DNA of 64,000 nucleotides from Spizellomyces punctatus DAOM BR117. Its lineage: Eukaryota > Chytridiomycota > Chytridiomycetes > Spizellomycetales > Spizellomycetaceae. Made by a program: the position numbers and the translations under genes. Under the pieces are notes generated by a model that searched no databases, was not told the DNA's origin, and was given only the letters and a program-made list of their open reading frames with translations. Location: assembly GCF_000182565.1 (NCBI RefSeq), contig NW_015971544.1, positions 941,438-1,005,437 on the forward strand. Direction: 5' to 3'. This document shows positions 11,289 through 23,000 of this stretch, piece by piece. Numbering within the stretch: position 1 is the stretch's first letter; each line of letters opens with the position of its first letter.

Positions 11289-14200
11289 ATGCTTAGCGTG
11301 GAAGATAACCAACATGCGCACTCGCTACCGCCTTTTGCCAATGCTCAGAATAAGGCGTTGAGTAATGATGTAAGTCTATGAAATTCTTACACTTTGAGAC
11401 GCAGAAAGGACCAACTGGACAGAAACTTTCCTAGATCCGAAATTTGGAAAGCAGATTAAGCTCATTACTCGCAAGTCTTGATGACAATGTATCCAGAACA
11501 GATACAATGTCCGCTCACATGAAGAATGTGCAGCAAGAGCTAGCGCACACGCAGGTATAACAGCATCCATGCTAGGATATGCCACGAAACACTAATACTA
11601 ACGCCGAGATCAGGCATTGGCTGATGCAAAAAGTCGACAGATTGATACAGAGGATCACTTCAAACAACTTGCAGAGCGGGAGGCTGGGCGACTAGCAATA
11701 GAAATCCGGCAATTGGATAAAGAGATTGCGCAAATTACCGACTACGTAAGGTTTGCCCGATGACTGTTTCTCCTTACCTTAACCTTACCTGTCTTCTTCT
11801 ACACTCATAACAAAGCTCAATGGAATCCAAAACAATATATACCGTGGAAATGAGCGAATCGAAAGCATTCGCAGCGAGCTAAAGCTAGAAAAGGACGAGT
11901 TGGACGAATGGTTGCGAGTTCAGGCCGAGAAAGAAGAGGACAACATTGCTCTATTGAAGTATACAAAAGAGGATGATATGAAAGTCAAGGAACTGAGCTT
12001 GGGAATCGAGAAGATGATGCACGAAGTTAACAAGAAAAAAGCCATTTTAAGCGCAGAGGTGATGTCCTGTGCAGACTAGAGTTACGTTTTCAAAAATTCT
12101 CAAGCCCAGCTCTTTTCATCCAGGTCACCGAAACACAGGTTGCCCAGATCGAGCTAGACAAAACAACAGAAGCGTTCAAAAAGCTTCATCAGGAGCGGCA
12201 GGAACTAATACAGCAGTGGGAGAGCGCGATCGAAAACATGCACAAAAGAGACCAAGACATTATAAATGCACAAAATGATTATCAGGCTCTTAAGGTACAT
12301 CGAGATTTGAATAGGCATCAGAAGAGGTTGGTTTCTGGTTAAACTAATCTGTGAACTAATAGCTGCGAACCCAATCACATAGGATGAAATACGGAACAAG
12401 CAGAAAATAATTGACGAAAAACAGGCGTTCCTGGATCAGCAGCATCAAAATAACGCTGAAACCGAAAAAAGGATTGGCCTTACCGAGCGGCAAGTCAGCA
12501 AGTCAAGGTACGTGATGCTTGAGCCTAGTGTAAACATTTTGGACCTAACCTGTGTGTTCTCGTGCAGGTTGGAACAGCATCAGGCAAAGGCAAGCCTGGT
12601 GCAATTCCAGGATGAAGTAGACGTCCTTCGCAATACATTAAATAAAAGTAAATTGGCTAGCCGTTCTGTAATGATAAATGACATGATTCCTAATATGCCG
12701 CTCTTCAACCACAGCTGCAACGGATCTGGTCAACAGGCGAGGGGAGATTGTGAATCTCAAAGGAGATTTACAGGAGAGGCGCGCAAAGTTAGAAAACGAA
12801 AAGCAGAACCGTGAGGATATGAAAGCGAAGCTTGTCATGGTCACTGACAAGACAATGTCACTGGAGGCGAAGGCACAGGAGGTATGTTTCCCTGTTTTTG
12901 ATTTCTGCGCTAGTTGCCAGCTTGACGCCCTGTTCTGCATGTAGCTTCAAGAGATACTGAAGCAAGAGGAGCTCCGAAGCAAAGAACTTGATCGGGAGCT
13001 TAAAATGTTGCGGGAATCACGTAAGACGACGTCGTAAGGTTTGGATAGTTTGCGTTGGAACAAGTGTGTTCACTATGTTCCCTGTCGCAGAATTCAAACG
13101 GAACCAAGAAGTATTCCGGCTGAAGCAAGAGGAAAAAAATCTCAGCGCAGAAATTGCTGGCGGAGAAGCTGCCTTACGCAACTTGAAGAGTAAAATCCAC
13201 AGCCTTGATCAGGAAGCCTTGAAGCAACAAGCCCTTCTGTATGCACAGGAATTCCAAATTCAGCAGTTGGAGCGAAAGTTGAGGCGCGCTCAGGGGGAGC
13301 GAACAGACGAGGAAAAAGAAGTTCTTATGAAACGCATCGACGACCTTAACCAACAATTGGGGGCTGCTACACTGAAGTGGAATTTATTGAACGCCCAGTT
13401 AAAGAAGTCGCAAGATGACGTGCGGTGAGTAATAAAGCCTTCTTTTCTTGCTCTCTGATCGCTCATTCAAAGTGCTCTCTTGTACCAGGGCCTCGCAAAG
13501 GAACCTTGAGACATTAGAGAAAGAGAAAATGAATGTGAAAGAAAACATCGATGAGCTCAACCTGTATAATGAAAGCGCCGTAAGCACAATATTTACGTAC
13601 GAAAGAATCCCTGGAATGCGTCAACCTAATCATTATCAAAGTCAAAGCAGCTAGCGGGTAAAATTCGCGAAAAAGAGGATTTAATGGTTGAGGAAAACAT
13701 CCTTCGGCTGGAGCTTCGAAAGCTTCGTGGGTTTTTGAACGCACGTGCCGATCAAGTCTTTACCCTGGGAACTCGTCAAGTACATCTCCAGCTGGCACTG
13801 GAGGAGCGCACAAAGGAAATCTCCATTCACAAAGATATGCTGAAACTGGCGCTAAAGAATGCCGAGGAAGAAAGACATTCAGCTGCTGCAGAGCTTCGTG
13901 ACAGAGTCTCAAAGGTGGAGAAACTTAAAAGGCGGTATGAGATCGTGATGACCCACTTTGGGTCGAGCGAAGACGGAGACGGGGAAGAAGAGCACTCCCA
14001 GGCGTACTATGTCATCAAAGCAGCGCAACATCGGGAGGAACTACAACGGGAGGGTGACGAGCTAGATGCTAGAATCAGAAAAGCGGAAAAGGAAATCAAA
14101 GCGCTTGAGAATACCCTCAAAATGATGAATGACCGGAATGAAGAGTATAGAATGAAGTACGTCTGGAAGTGGATTTTGGCAAGGCCTGCGAAGAGCACTA

Positions 14201-15242
14201 AGATGGGCTTTAAGTTTATACAAAGCAGAACAGAACAGCAAAGATATCCAGCACCGCGAGATGTTAGAGCAGGTAAAATGGGGATCTTATCAATTTCATT
14301 CCACAATTTATAATAACCGAAAACACCTGACAAATCTAGCAATACCGCCACACTATGGAACGCTACAAAGAGAAGCGAGATGAAATCCAATCCCTTCAAA
14401 CAGCCTTACTGAACTCCGAGAAGACACTATCGACGCTTACAAACGCCGAATCATCACGGCTCCAAACAATATCTCTCCTAGAGCAGAAATTCAATGCGCT
14501 GCAGAAGGACGTTGCAGAACAACAAGCTAAACGGGAGCGGGCAGTCAAAACAGTGCAGAGAAGCGCAAAGGAAGTAGGAACGAAGGCTGACGAGGTCGAG
14601 TTGGATTTTAAAGTTCGAGAGTTGAAAGAATTAGGAAACCTGGCCATCGAAGCTATTGGGAAAGTTGTGGAAAGGAGACCAGAAATTGGCGAAAGGGTCA
14701 ATCAACTCTTGGCAGAGGTAACATGAGGTGATTTCTGATTAACTTTGCTGTTTGCTGAACCCCATCCATCTGTTCACTCCTTTGAAAAATAGAACGGGGT
14801 GCAACCACCGTCACGACCGATCTCTCGTATTCCCTCCCGTGCGTCCTCTCGCGCATCCATTACATCGGATGCTCCCTCCGAAGCCTCCAATACATCCCGA
14901 AGAAGTGTTATTGGACGGCACACATCTCCGCGAGCTTCGCAGTCTCTTCGATCATCTAGTGGTAGAGTTACTCCAACCAGAGTGTCGACGACCAATCTGA
15001 ATGGTAGGGCAGTCAAGTACGCAGTGTTTCAACAGTGCCATTTCTGATCCCATATCTTGTTGTGTACCGCAGCAACAATAACGTTACCAACTGTTGCTGC
15101 ACAGCAGCATTTGACTACCAGCCCCATTCCAAGGGCACCCATTACAGGAGCGGGAAGGATTCGTGCTCCAGCCCGACCGGGGTCTGCAAGTAGCGTTGCC
15201 TCATCTAGACGCTCCAGTGCAAACTCTACGGCAGAAAGATAG
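11289..15242 (+). CDS. CCDC39: CCDC39/FAP59 axonemal ruler protein
   Basis: A long multi-exon gene (more than ten introns) encoding almost continuous coiled coil. Segments match animal CCDC39 in order: [14 protein letters not shown] near the start, [32 protein letters not shown], a segment reading [15 protein letters not shown]-like near 13920, and [20 protein letters not shown] at about 14000, followed by the [12 protein letters not shown] motif. The C-terminus is Ser/Arg-rich as in animal homologues. CCDC39 with CCDC40 forms the 96-nm ruler that positions inner dynein arms and the nexin-dynein regulatory complex on axonemal doublets. Its presence implies a motile flagellum in the zoospore stage. 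Some internal exon joints, especially the one after 11369, were not resolved. Confidence 0.88.
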
Positions 15243-15579
15243 ATAATGGCTAATTGCGTGGTGTATAAATTGGTATTGTGCGTCTTCAAAGTATGCTGTA
15301 AAAATTGTAAAATGAAAGACTCGGACAGTGGTTACACTTCACCGTCCAACTTGAATTGAAGATTAAGAAAGATATCACTATATCATGAACCACCTGTTGT
15401 AGCCAGCATTCAGCGAGCTTGTTTTAAACCCGTGCTCGTAACCTGAAGATCTTCAGCGAGGACTCTGATGATTACTTTCACTTTAAAAGGACACAGCAAC
15501 AGCACTTTAGCTGACTGCGAAACTGAATACTACGGTGCACAGACGGTAAAACAGTGCACCACTATCGGCCAGCGGAATT

Positions 15580-15986
15580 ATGGATTTGGAAAGGCAAAAC
15601 CACCAAAGAAAATCTCTAGAGTGTGATCGGAATCGGGCCATGAAGAAGATGCGTCAGCAGGCATACTGGAAAACAATGAGTTCGGCGGCCAGTTTTCACA
15701 GAGGAAGCCCATCAGAGAAGAATGGAACAGCCATCAAAGGAGACGAGCTCAACACGGCCTAAAGATTATGGAGAACGTAAAAGCCGACGATGGAAGGTCG
15801 ATATCTGGTTGCAGATGGCCAGAGATTATTACCTGTTCTGCAGGTTCTGCAAGCGTCCGACCCCTGCCAATCACACAGTTTGCACCAACGAGTATTTCTG
15901 AAAAGCGGGAGTTCGATGTCTGCGAACTATGGCACTATAGGCAAACACTGGCTCTGTCCGTCGTGTCAGCAAATTCTCACTTAAAT
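15580..15986 (+). pseudogene. broken small zinc-ribbon-like ORF
   Basis: One frame (15722-15901) reads MEQPSKETSS, then a basic stretch and CRFCKRPTPANHTVC, ending at TGA. A second frame, shifted by one and running to 15984, continues GTIGKHWLCPSCQQILT. Together they give C-x2-C and a later C-x2-C pair, as in a zinc ribbon, but a frame change separates them near 15895 and no intron signal bridges it. I do not recognise the family. It may be a decayed gene or one with an assembly error. Confidence 0.35.
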
Positions 15987-16622
15987 AAGGTGAGATTGGA
16001 TATCGTCTGAAGTACACTATCTCATATGAGCTTGTGTGGGCACTCAATTTGACGAATAATTATACAGAATATGTGAATGTGAATATTGAAAATTGCCATT
16101 CAAGGTTGTTACTTTTTGTGCGATATGTCAAGCTAACGAGACTGTCGTTCTACAGTGGCATTTTTCGGACAAATATTTGCGACAACGTTCTGAGTTTCCG
16201 CTCTTGTACAGATGGATGAATATATCGAGCTTGAGCTTCGAAAGCGATACGAAACTTAAGAAAGTATAAGTGGCTGGAGCGTCTGGCAGCCTAACCACCT
16301 CGGGCCATGCTATGCACCCGTCTGATCAAGGCACGATTGCACCCGACACTAAAATGCATCATGGTGACCCCTTCTATTGAACACTTAAAAGTTTCCGGGA
16401 AGGAAAACGCCAGGTGAAAATGCTTGTACAAAATACTCAACAGCTTTCCATAAACTGGGAAAATTACAGAAAATGGTCTGAGAACATCCGTTATATAATT
16501 CAGAGATATAACCAAAAAGACTGTCGATATACTCGCTAACATTGCTTGCAGGTTTAGGACCAATCCGCGTAGCTAAGCACTTGTTTGGGAGACAGCACGC
16601 AAAAAGGCCTATAACTCCTACA
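15987..16622. other. intergenic region left of the Fanzor element
   Basis: AT-rich spacer with no ORF that can be supported. It ends at the TA dinucleotide where the inverted repeat begins. Confidence 0.5.
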
Positions 16623-16652
16623 TAGTGCGGAGCCGGTGGGTATTGGCACTAG
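16623..16652 (+). repeat. left terminal inverted repeat of Fanzor element
   Basis: 30 bp, an exact reverse complement of 34358-34387; begins TAGTGCGGAGCCGG and ends GGCACTAG. Confidence 0.95.
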
Positions 16653-16740
16653 TACAGTGATTCCAACCAATTGAATCATAATTTTACTCGATTTAGACTC
16701 ATGAACTATGATTTGATAATGGTTCGATGCACAAACGATG

Positions 16741-16950
16741 CTCCACCATTAAAAATGGGTCCAATATGTGCGGCAATGAACGGATTGAATATTCTGCAGT
16801 TGCTCCACCATTGAAAAACGGGTCCAATGTGCAGTTGTCATATCTCTATATAAACCCGCCTTCTCTGCCCATTTCCCAGGTTTTCATCATTCTCTGCCGA
16901 TAGGCTTTCATCATTCTCTGCCCATTTTCCAGGCTTTCATCCATTTTTCT
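16741..16950 (+). repeat. short repeats in the Fanzor 5' leader
   Basis: Two imperfect copies of ctccaccatt-aaaa-gggtccaat (near 16741 and 16802) are followed by two to three copies of ttcatcattctctgcc (16873-16945). A TATA-like tatataaacc sits at about 16847. This is the probable promoter and 5' leader of the Fanzor gene, whose ATG follows at 16963. Confidence 0.6.
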
Positions 16951-16962
16951 ATTCCAATCATC

Positions 16963-18330
16963 ATGCTGCCAAAGAAAAAGCAAAAGCTTGAAAAACCTAC
17001 TTGCTTACATACCTGTAACAAGACTTCCTTTGCAAAAGCTTTCTTGCCAAACGAGATCTATCGCCAATGGCTTCTAGATTACATCGCCATCATCCATCAA
17101 CTCGCCGACCATGCTTCCCACGCTCTCAAATTCTACATCCTATCTGCACCAACCTTCACCATGAACGAGGAGACCATCGAAGCAATTCTCTATCTTCTCA
17201 ACAAGGGGGAGGCTTGGCATCCAAGAAAGGAAGCAAAGAAGGCATGGCGGGATTGTTTGCTGCCATATGTTCAACGGTACTGCCAAATCATCAGCTTCGT
17301 TCACCCAAATCTATGAGGTGAGCAGCAATCAGTCAATTACCTGACAGCGAGTATGATGGCGAACCTGAAAGTCAACGTTCAAGAGCATTTCATGCAGATG
17401 CTCCTTCAGTATATCAATCTGCGGCTCGATGTGAAGGGACAGAAGCAGCGACTGCCACCGAAAAGCGATGCACGAAAGGCTTTCTTTGCTTGGCTACGCT
17501 ACATGAAGTCAATTTTCCTTTTTGATATCATGCCCGAGTCGCTTGATGACTTGACTGCTGAAGAGAATGAACTTCTAGAAGAGATTTGGTCCCTTAACAT
17601 TCCCCTTTCTGATGACCAGCCACTCGCATATTCCGTTGCTGTAGACCCTCTCGCATTCTTTCCTGCATACTGCAAACTCTCTGGGCTGTATGAACGACAT
17701 GGCTTCCGTCGGTTCAGTGCCATTCCACTACGTCAATCCCTCATCCAAAGCCATGTGCGGATCGACACCATCATCCTCTACTCTCACCTTCTTTGCATCA
17801 CGCGACGAGAAGCGGAAACTGTTGAAAAGGTCGATTTATGGTTGCGCGTCTGTAATCTGCGGAACAAGGCTTTTAGATCTCGTCGTGGAATGTGTTTTGA
17901 AGGCTCGATCACCACGGATGGAACCTCGGTGTCTGTATACCTAAAGCACCCAGAAGCAGCAGACAAGTATGGAAAGCGCGGAGTGAGAAAGTCAGCAAAG
18001 AGTTTAGAGGACGAAGTTAAAGCGCAATACATGGAGAAAAACTTACCTGCTTGTCGAGCAGCAGAGAATGTTGTCGTTATCGACCCAAACAAGCGCGATC
18101 TTCTCTACTGCCAAGACAGCCTTGGTACTACATTCCGTTACACCGCAAACCAGCGAGCCATGGAGACAGGTAGCCGCCGAATTGCAAGGGAGTGGGAAGC
18201 AATGAAAGCCGGCGGTATTGACCTCATAGAATCACGAATACCATCTCACAAGACGATGAACCTCATGGACTTTACTCGCTACCTTCTTGTTTGCCGCGCT
18301 GATTGGGATCATCGCAAGGAGTTCTACTCC
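16963..18330 (+). CDS. Fanzor: Fanzor nuclease, 5' part (gene split by retrotransposon)
   Basis: N-terminal 431 residues of a eukaryotic TnpB homologue, an RNA-guided RuvC-like DNA nuclease. Exons 16963-17276 and 17352-18330 with a 75-bp intron keep the frame; this donor is not the strongest, so the joint is tentative. The start carries a basic nuclear-localisation-like PKKKQKLEK. RuvC-I is ENVVVIDPNKRDLLYC, with its catalytic Asp codon at 18082-18084. Upstream lies the helical recognition region and the conserved FEGSITTDGTSVSVYL. The coding sequence stops being Fanzor at 18330, where TGTAGC of an LTR begins; removing the insertion lets codons continue in frame into 33790. The intact product would be about 599 aa, normal for Fanzor1. 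Confidence 0.9.
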
Positions 18331-18902
18331 TGTAGCGAACGACTCTGATAAACCGGTTCGCTCAAAGGCATCAGGTGACCACGATTGAGGTTTCCGCAAT
18401 TGTAACCTAAGCTTCGAAACCCCTAAGATCAAACTCGGTTCTGGGCTACACCAGCGCAGCATGAAGGATACATTATGCAGCCATGATCGATCATGGCGAT
18501 GGTCCGAGATGGGAAGATTGGACGCCGCCACCCTAATGAAGGCTATGGAAACTAGTGTAGATGTTACCGTAGCATATTCTTGTATAAAAAGAGGAATTCA
18601 ATAAAATAAGTCAGTGGCCAGAAGCCGTAGCGACAAAAAATCCCCACAACTAGCTTCTCAACCCCAATCCTAGGTTAACAGGAACCTAACAGAGCGCTTC
18701 AATGGCCTGATCACCTGCACTGAAGCCTCTAAATCCTGCTCGGTTCACAACTAACCGACTCTCCTTGCCTCTCGCCCTCAAGTTGCTACTGACGCCCAAA
18801 GAAAGGATTTGGAGACTACGATTCCTAGTACGGACACCCACACAACCTGCTAGGAGACCCAAGTTGTCTTTACCGTAGTCTACCAACAAAAAATCCATTA
18901 CA
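18331..18902 (+). repeat. 5' LTR of middle element
   Basis: 572 bp, the same length as the 3' copy. A TATA box TATAAAAAG lies at 18583. It differs from the 3' LTR at about twenty dinucleotides, all of them CG/TG/CA exchanges. Confidence 0.95.
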
Positions 18903-19056
18903 TGGTGGAGAAGCGCGATGAACTGCCTTCCCCTCTCAAATTCAGCTGAAAACCTTATTCGGTCATACCGAAACTCTTGCGCAAACCGAGATCCGCTCAG
19001 GTAGCTACTCGGAAACCTTTTCTCTCGTTTCAGAAACAGACTTCACGAAACCGAGA

Positions 19057-20073
19057 ATGATGCTGGTCGAACGCTCTCCAACGCGAGGCCGCTCACCTGT
19101 GATCCAGACTCGTAGTCAGGGTCCTGCGGAGGACATCGAAGTCCCTCCTGCAACACGCCCAAGGCATTCAGGGACCACTTCTGTCGAACCGGAAGCCCCT
19201 AACTTGGCCACGATGGCCTCTGAAGTGGCAGCGTTAAAAGAAGACATTGCCAGCTCGACTGCTGCAATGCAGTTGGCAACTCAAAATCTTACGGAACAGC
19301 TTCATAGGCTTTCCGAACATCAGACAGTGGTGGATGAGCACCTCGCACGAGCCTTAGAAGCCCTAGCGCATCGCCCGCTGCCTGAACAACCTCTCATAGC
19401 ACGAGCTACAAGAGAATGGTCCGCAACCCCGTGGGAAACGTCGCACACACCAAGGGAGTGTACCGAACCAAGTTTTTCAGGTCCAGTGCCTCCAATCCAA
19501 GTGCCAGCGGCCCCGTGGGCCAGCGACACCAAGGTCGATTCCTTGAAAGCAAAGGACGTACCCAAGTTTACAGGCAAAAGAAACCAAGACATTGAAGAAT
19601 GGCTCAACAAAGTCCAACTTCTTCAAAACGTTAGCGCAACGTCAGATGCCAGGATGGTACAGCTCCTACCAGCCATGATAGCCGAGAAAACCCCTGCCGA
19701 TGCTTGGTTTTACACTCTGGAAGCCCAGGAAACTTGCTCGTGGACCTGGAAAAGGTGGAAAGAAGAACTGCTTCGAGAGTTCCGAGATCCCCTAACCGAG
19801 TCCAAGTGCAAAACCGAATATGTGCACTGCCACGTGAACCCCAAAGAATTTTGCAGCTTTCTCGCATTCATTGACCACAAAACTCATCTCCAGCGCCTCG
19901 CATACGGCGACCGGGCAAACATAGAATGTCCCGCTGACCAGCATTTTGACCTAATAGTTGAACAATTGCCCAGCGACATCCAAATCATGGTCAAATCCTG
20001 TAACGTCACGAACCTGACCAAATTAAAAGACTTCCTGCGCCTTTATTTTGGCTCTGATGACACCAGAAAATGA
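19057..20073 (+). CDS. gag of middle Ty3/gypsy element
   Basis: A 338-residue ORF ending at TGA 20071-20073. After a variable, Pro/Ser-rich N-terminus and a short coiled segment (MASEVAALKEDIASSTAAMQ) comes a retrotransposon-gag fold: KFTGKRNQDIEEWLNKVQ, AWFYTLEAQE, WKRWKEELLREF and FDLIVEQLPSDIQ. The next codons continue in the same frame into the zinc knuckle and pol, so TGA either is a readthrough site or arose from CGA by deamination. The second reading is favoured because two further TGAs occur in the same frame. Confidence 0.85.
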   Translation: MMLVERSPTRGRSPVIQTRSQGPAEDIEVPPATRPRHSGTTSVEPEAPNLATMASEVAALKEDIASSTAAMQLATQNLTEQLHRLSEHQTVVDEHLARALEALAHRPLPEQPLIARATREWSATPWETSHTPRECTEPSFSGPVPPIQVPAAPWASDTKVDSLKAKDVPKFTGKRNQDIEEWLNKVQLLQNVSATSDARMVQLLPAMIAEKTPADAWFYTLEAQETCSWTWKRWKEELLREFRDPLTESKCKTEYVHCHVNPKEFCSFLAFIDHKTHLQRLAYGDRANIECPADQHFDLIVEQLPSDIQIMVKSCNVTNLTKLKDFLRLYFGSDDTRK

Positions 20074-23000
20074 GACCCTTGCTACAGCGGTGCTGCTGAA
20101 GCTCAGAAGAAGTCACAAAAGACCGGAACTGACAAAGGCCCTAAGCAGATGGCTCAACATAAAACCGGAAACCCCGAAAAGGGTTGCGACGGTCCTCAGA
20201 AGATGGTTCCGGACCCCAACAAGGAACCACCAACACCCTGCAAATTCTGTCAGAAAAAGCATTGGAATGTTTTCTGCTGGCAGAACCCGAACCGAAAAGA
20301 TCCTGAAGATGGAAAGAAAGGACCATACAGAGCACCCACGCCCGCAGGTTGGAAACCCAAACAGGAGTCCAAGAAGTCTTACATAGTGGAGCTGGACTCG
20401 ATGTCCGCTACCACCGAGACTCTTTTTTTGGCTTCGGAACTGGAAAGGACAGCTGCCGCTAATCAAGGATTCCACACCATTGGATTCTTTCATTCACCCA
20501 AGCACTTGGAATCAACAATTTTGATGACCGCACCTCTTTCCGAGGTCATGGAGACTAAGGAAGAGGACCCCCGCATGCCCATGCAGGGCTGGGACCAAGT
20601 CTGGAACAACATAGCCATCATCTGGGGCACCCTGCAAGTGGCTCTGATGATGGGCAACAACCCCCGCGCGCTCAGCTTCTTTGCCAAAGAACTGAAGCAA
20701 GGCGCCGGGCACCTCGGGAACGACCCCTACGCAGTCGCGTGGAGTTCCCACCACCTCTACATTGCTGCCGCAGCCGAAGCTGACAAGGATCGAATCCTGC
20801 GAAAAGTCCGAGAAGATGGTACCCCTCATTTGATCCTCCTTGCCTGGATAAGGCTCGATGAGCATGAGAAATTCTTGATGTGGAGCTCCGAAGATCCTGT
20901 TATCTTTGATTCTTACACCAACCTGCAACTGGTGGCATTTCTCCTGACAGGCAATATCATTCGCTCAGACTATTATTATCATCGCAGAAACCCCAAATTT
21001 CTGCACATTAAAGACCATCCACGTCTCCAAAGACACGAAGAGAGTGAATGGACGCGTATAGTCATGCTGGCTATCGAACAAGTTGCTCGCCAGAATAAAA
21101 CAACAAAACCACAAAACAACAAATCTAGAGAGCACTTTGAGAGTGCGATCAAGGCTATGGAAGCAACAATTAACGACATTGCGCCCCATTTCGAGGTCGC
21201 GGTGCCTTCCATCAACGCCTTCTACTTGGTAGATTTAGGCAATGTACTCAAAAGCCAGACCAAGACCCAAACGCAGCCTTGCTGGATGCTAGCCATCATC
21301 GCTCAGCTCTGGGCACCTGTGGTACTAGACACAGGAGCCTGCGAGTCTCTGGTTTCTGACACATACCAGGGCCTTCTGTTCTCCGAAACCAATTTGCAGG
21401 ATGCAGAAACGATGGCTTTCAAAGGCATTGGTGGATGTATCTCATCTACCAAGACAGTATGCCTCGAAACTTCCCTCAGAGGCCGCGGAGGAGAATACCT
21501 GACTTTCCGCGCCTATTTCCGAGTCATTGCATATGGGAAACCTCTCATCATCCTAGCCAACAATGTTCTGGGACATTTGAAACTCCAAACCTTGGTTCAG
21601 GAACCCCCGTTACCCAGTTTCATGGTGATGCTCAAGAATCCGGACATCCTTATCCCTTGCTCCATAACAGATGAGCTGGACACTGATCACATGCGCGGCA
21701 CGCCATACAAGACCAAGCAGGGTGAATTCATGAAGGATGTGTCAATGCCACAGCTGACCAAAGCCAAAGCTCAGAAGTCTAGATTAACCATGTTAATCAC
21801 GGGACAGACGCGTGTGGCAGCCCAAACTTTTCTCATCGAAAACCCTCTTGAGGCCACCGCTGCTAGCTCAACGGCCCTGTTAGGCCTCAAACTGTCCACC
21901 GCGACCCATAATTCGGTTGCGGACCCCGAAGAGAACATTTCCAAAGAAGAATGGCAGACACTTCGGAACAAATGGAACCTTGACTCTACGGAGAGGGCTC
22001 CAGGGGCCTTCAAAGCCCAATTAAAAGACACGGAACATTTCCACGTCAATCTCAAGCAACCCAAACCCGTGGTCTGGGCCCTAATCAACATTCTACGACA
22101 CTTCCATCAAGCCTTCAGCTATGAGGGTCATCTCATAGGGAACTACACCAAGATTCCTTATGCACCTCGATTTATCTCGGCTCCGCCACCCCTTTCGAGG
22201 CCACGGTCGTACTCTCCGTTGGAGCGGACAGCCCTTGAGACGGAGCGAGACACCATGATGGGGCTTCAGAGGTGGAAACGAACCACCAAAGTAACCTTCG
22301 CCAGCGATCCTGTTATCATTCGCTATGCAGACAAACCCCCGCGGGTAGCCTTCGACTATCGCCGAGCCAATGACTGCATGGCCTGGGACCCATATCCCTT
22401 TCCCATCATGCTCGACATCCTGAACTGGATCGTTGCAGTCCCATTCCGATACATATCGGGAGGTGACGCAAACAAAGGATTTTACCAAATCGCCATCACC
22501 GATGCATCGGTACGCAAATGGCTCGTGATCAGACTCCATGACGGCATCTACGAACCACTCTTTATGCCCTTCGGACCCAAGACTGCCCCTTCGCACTTCT
22601 GTCAGGTGATGGACGACACCTTGGGTCCCTCCAAATGGTGAAATATCAACAACTTTGTCGATGATATCCACACACGAGCGGAGACAGCCGCGGAAGCCCT
22701 AGATGCCATCGCGGACTGGCTCAACTGCTTTTCCAGAGCCAAACTCACCCTAAGACTCGACAAGTGTCAATGGCTCTTTCACCAGCTCACGGCTCTCGGT
22801 TTCGTTGCCTCCTCTCAGGGTCTCGCTACCGATCCAGACAAGGTCGCAACCATAGTCGATTGGCCACGACCCAAATTCATAGGTGACCTATGGTCCTTTG
22901 TGGGTCTCCTAGGGTTCTACGCCCAATTCATCCCCCGCTACGCGGAACTCGTCCGACCCCTGCAAGACACTATCCAAGAGGGCGTTCGCGAATACTGAGA

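Noticed and set aside
16653-18330. A transposase gene within the Fanzor element
   Set aside because: The only coding sequence between the TIRs, apart from the inserted retrotransposons, is Fanzor; none of the reading frames shows transposase or recombinase motifs.
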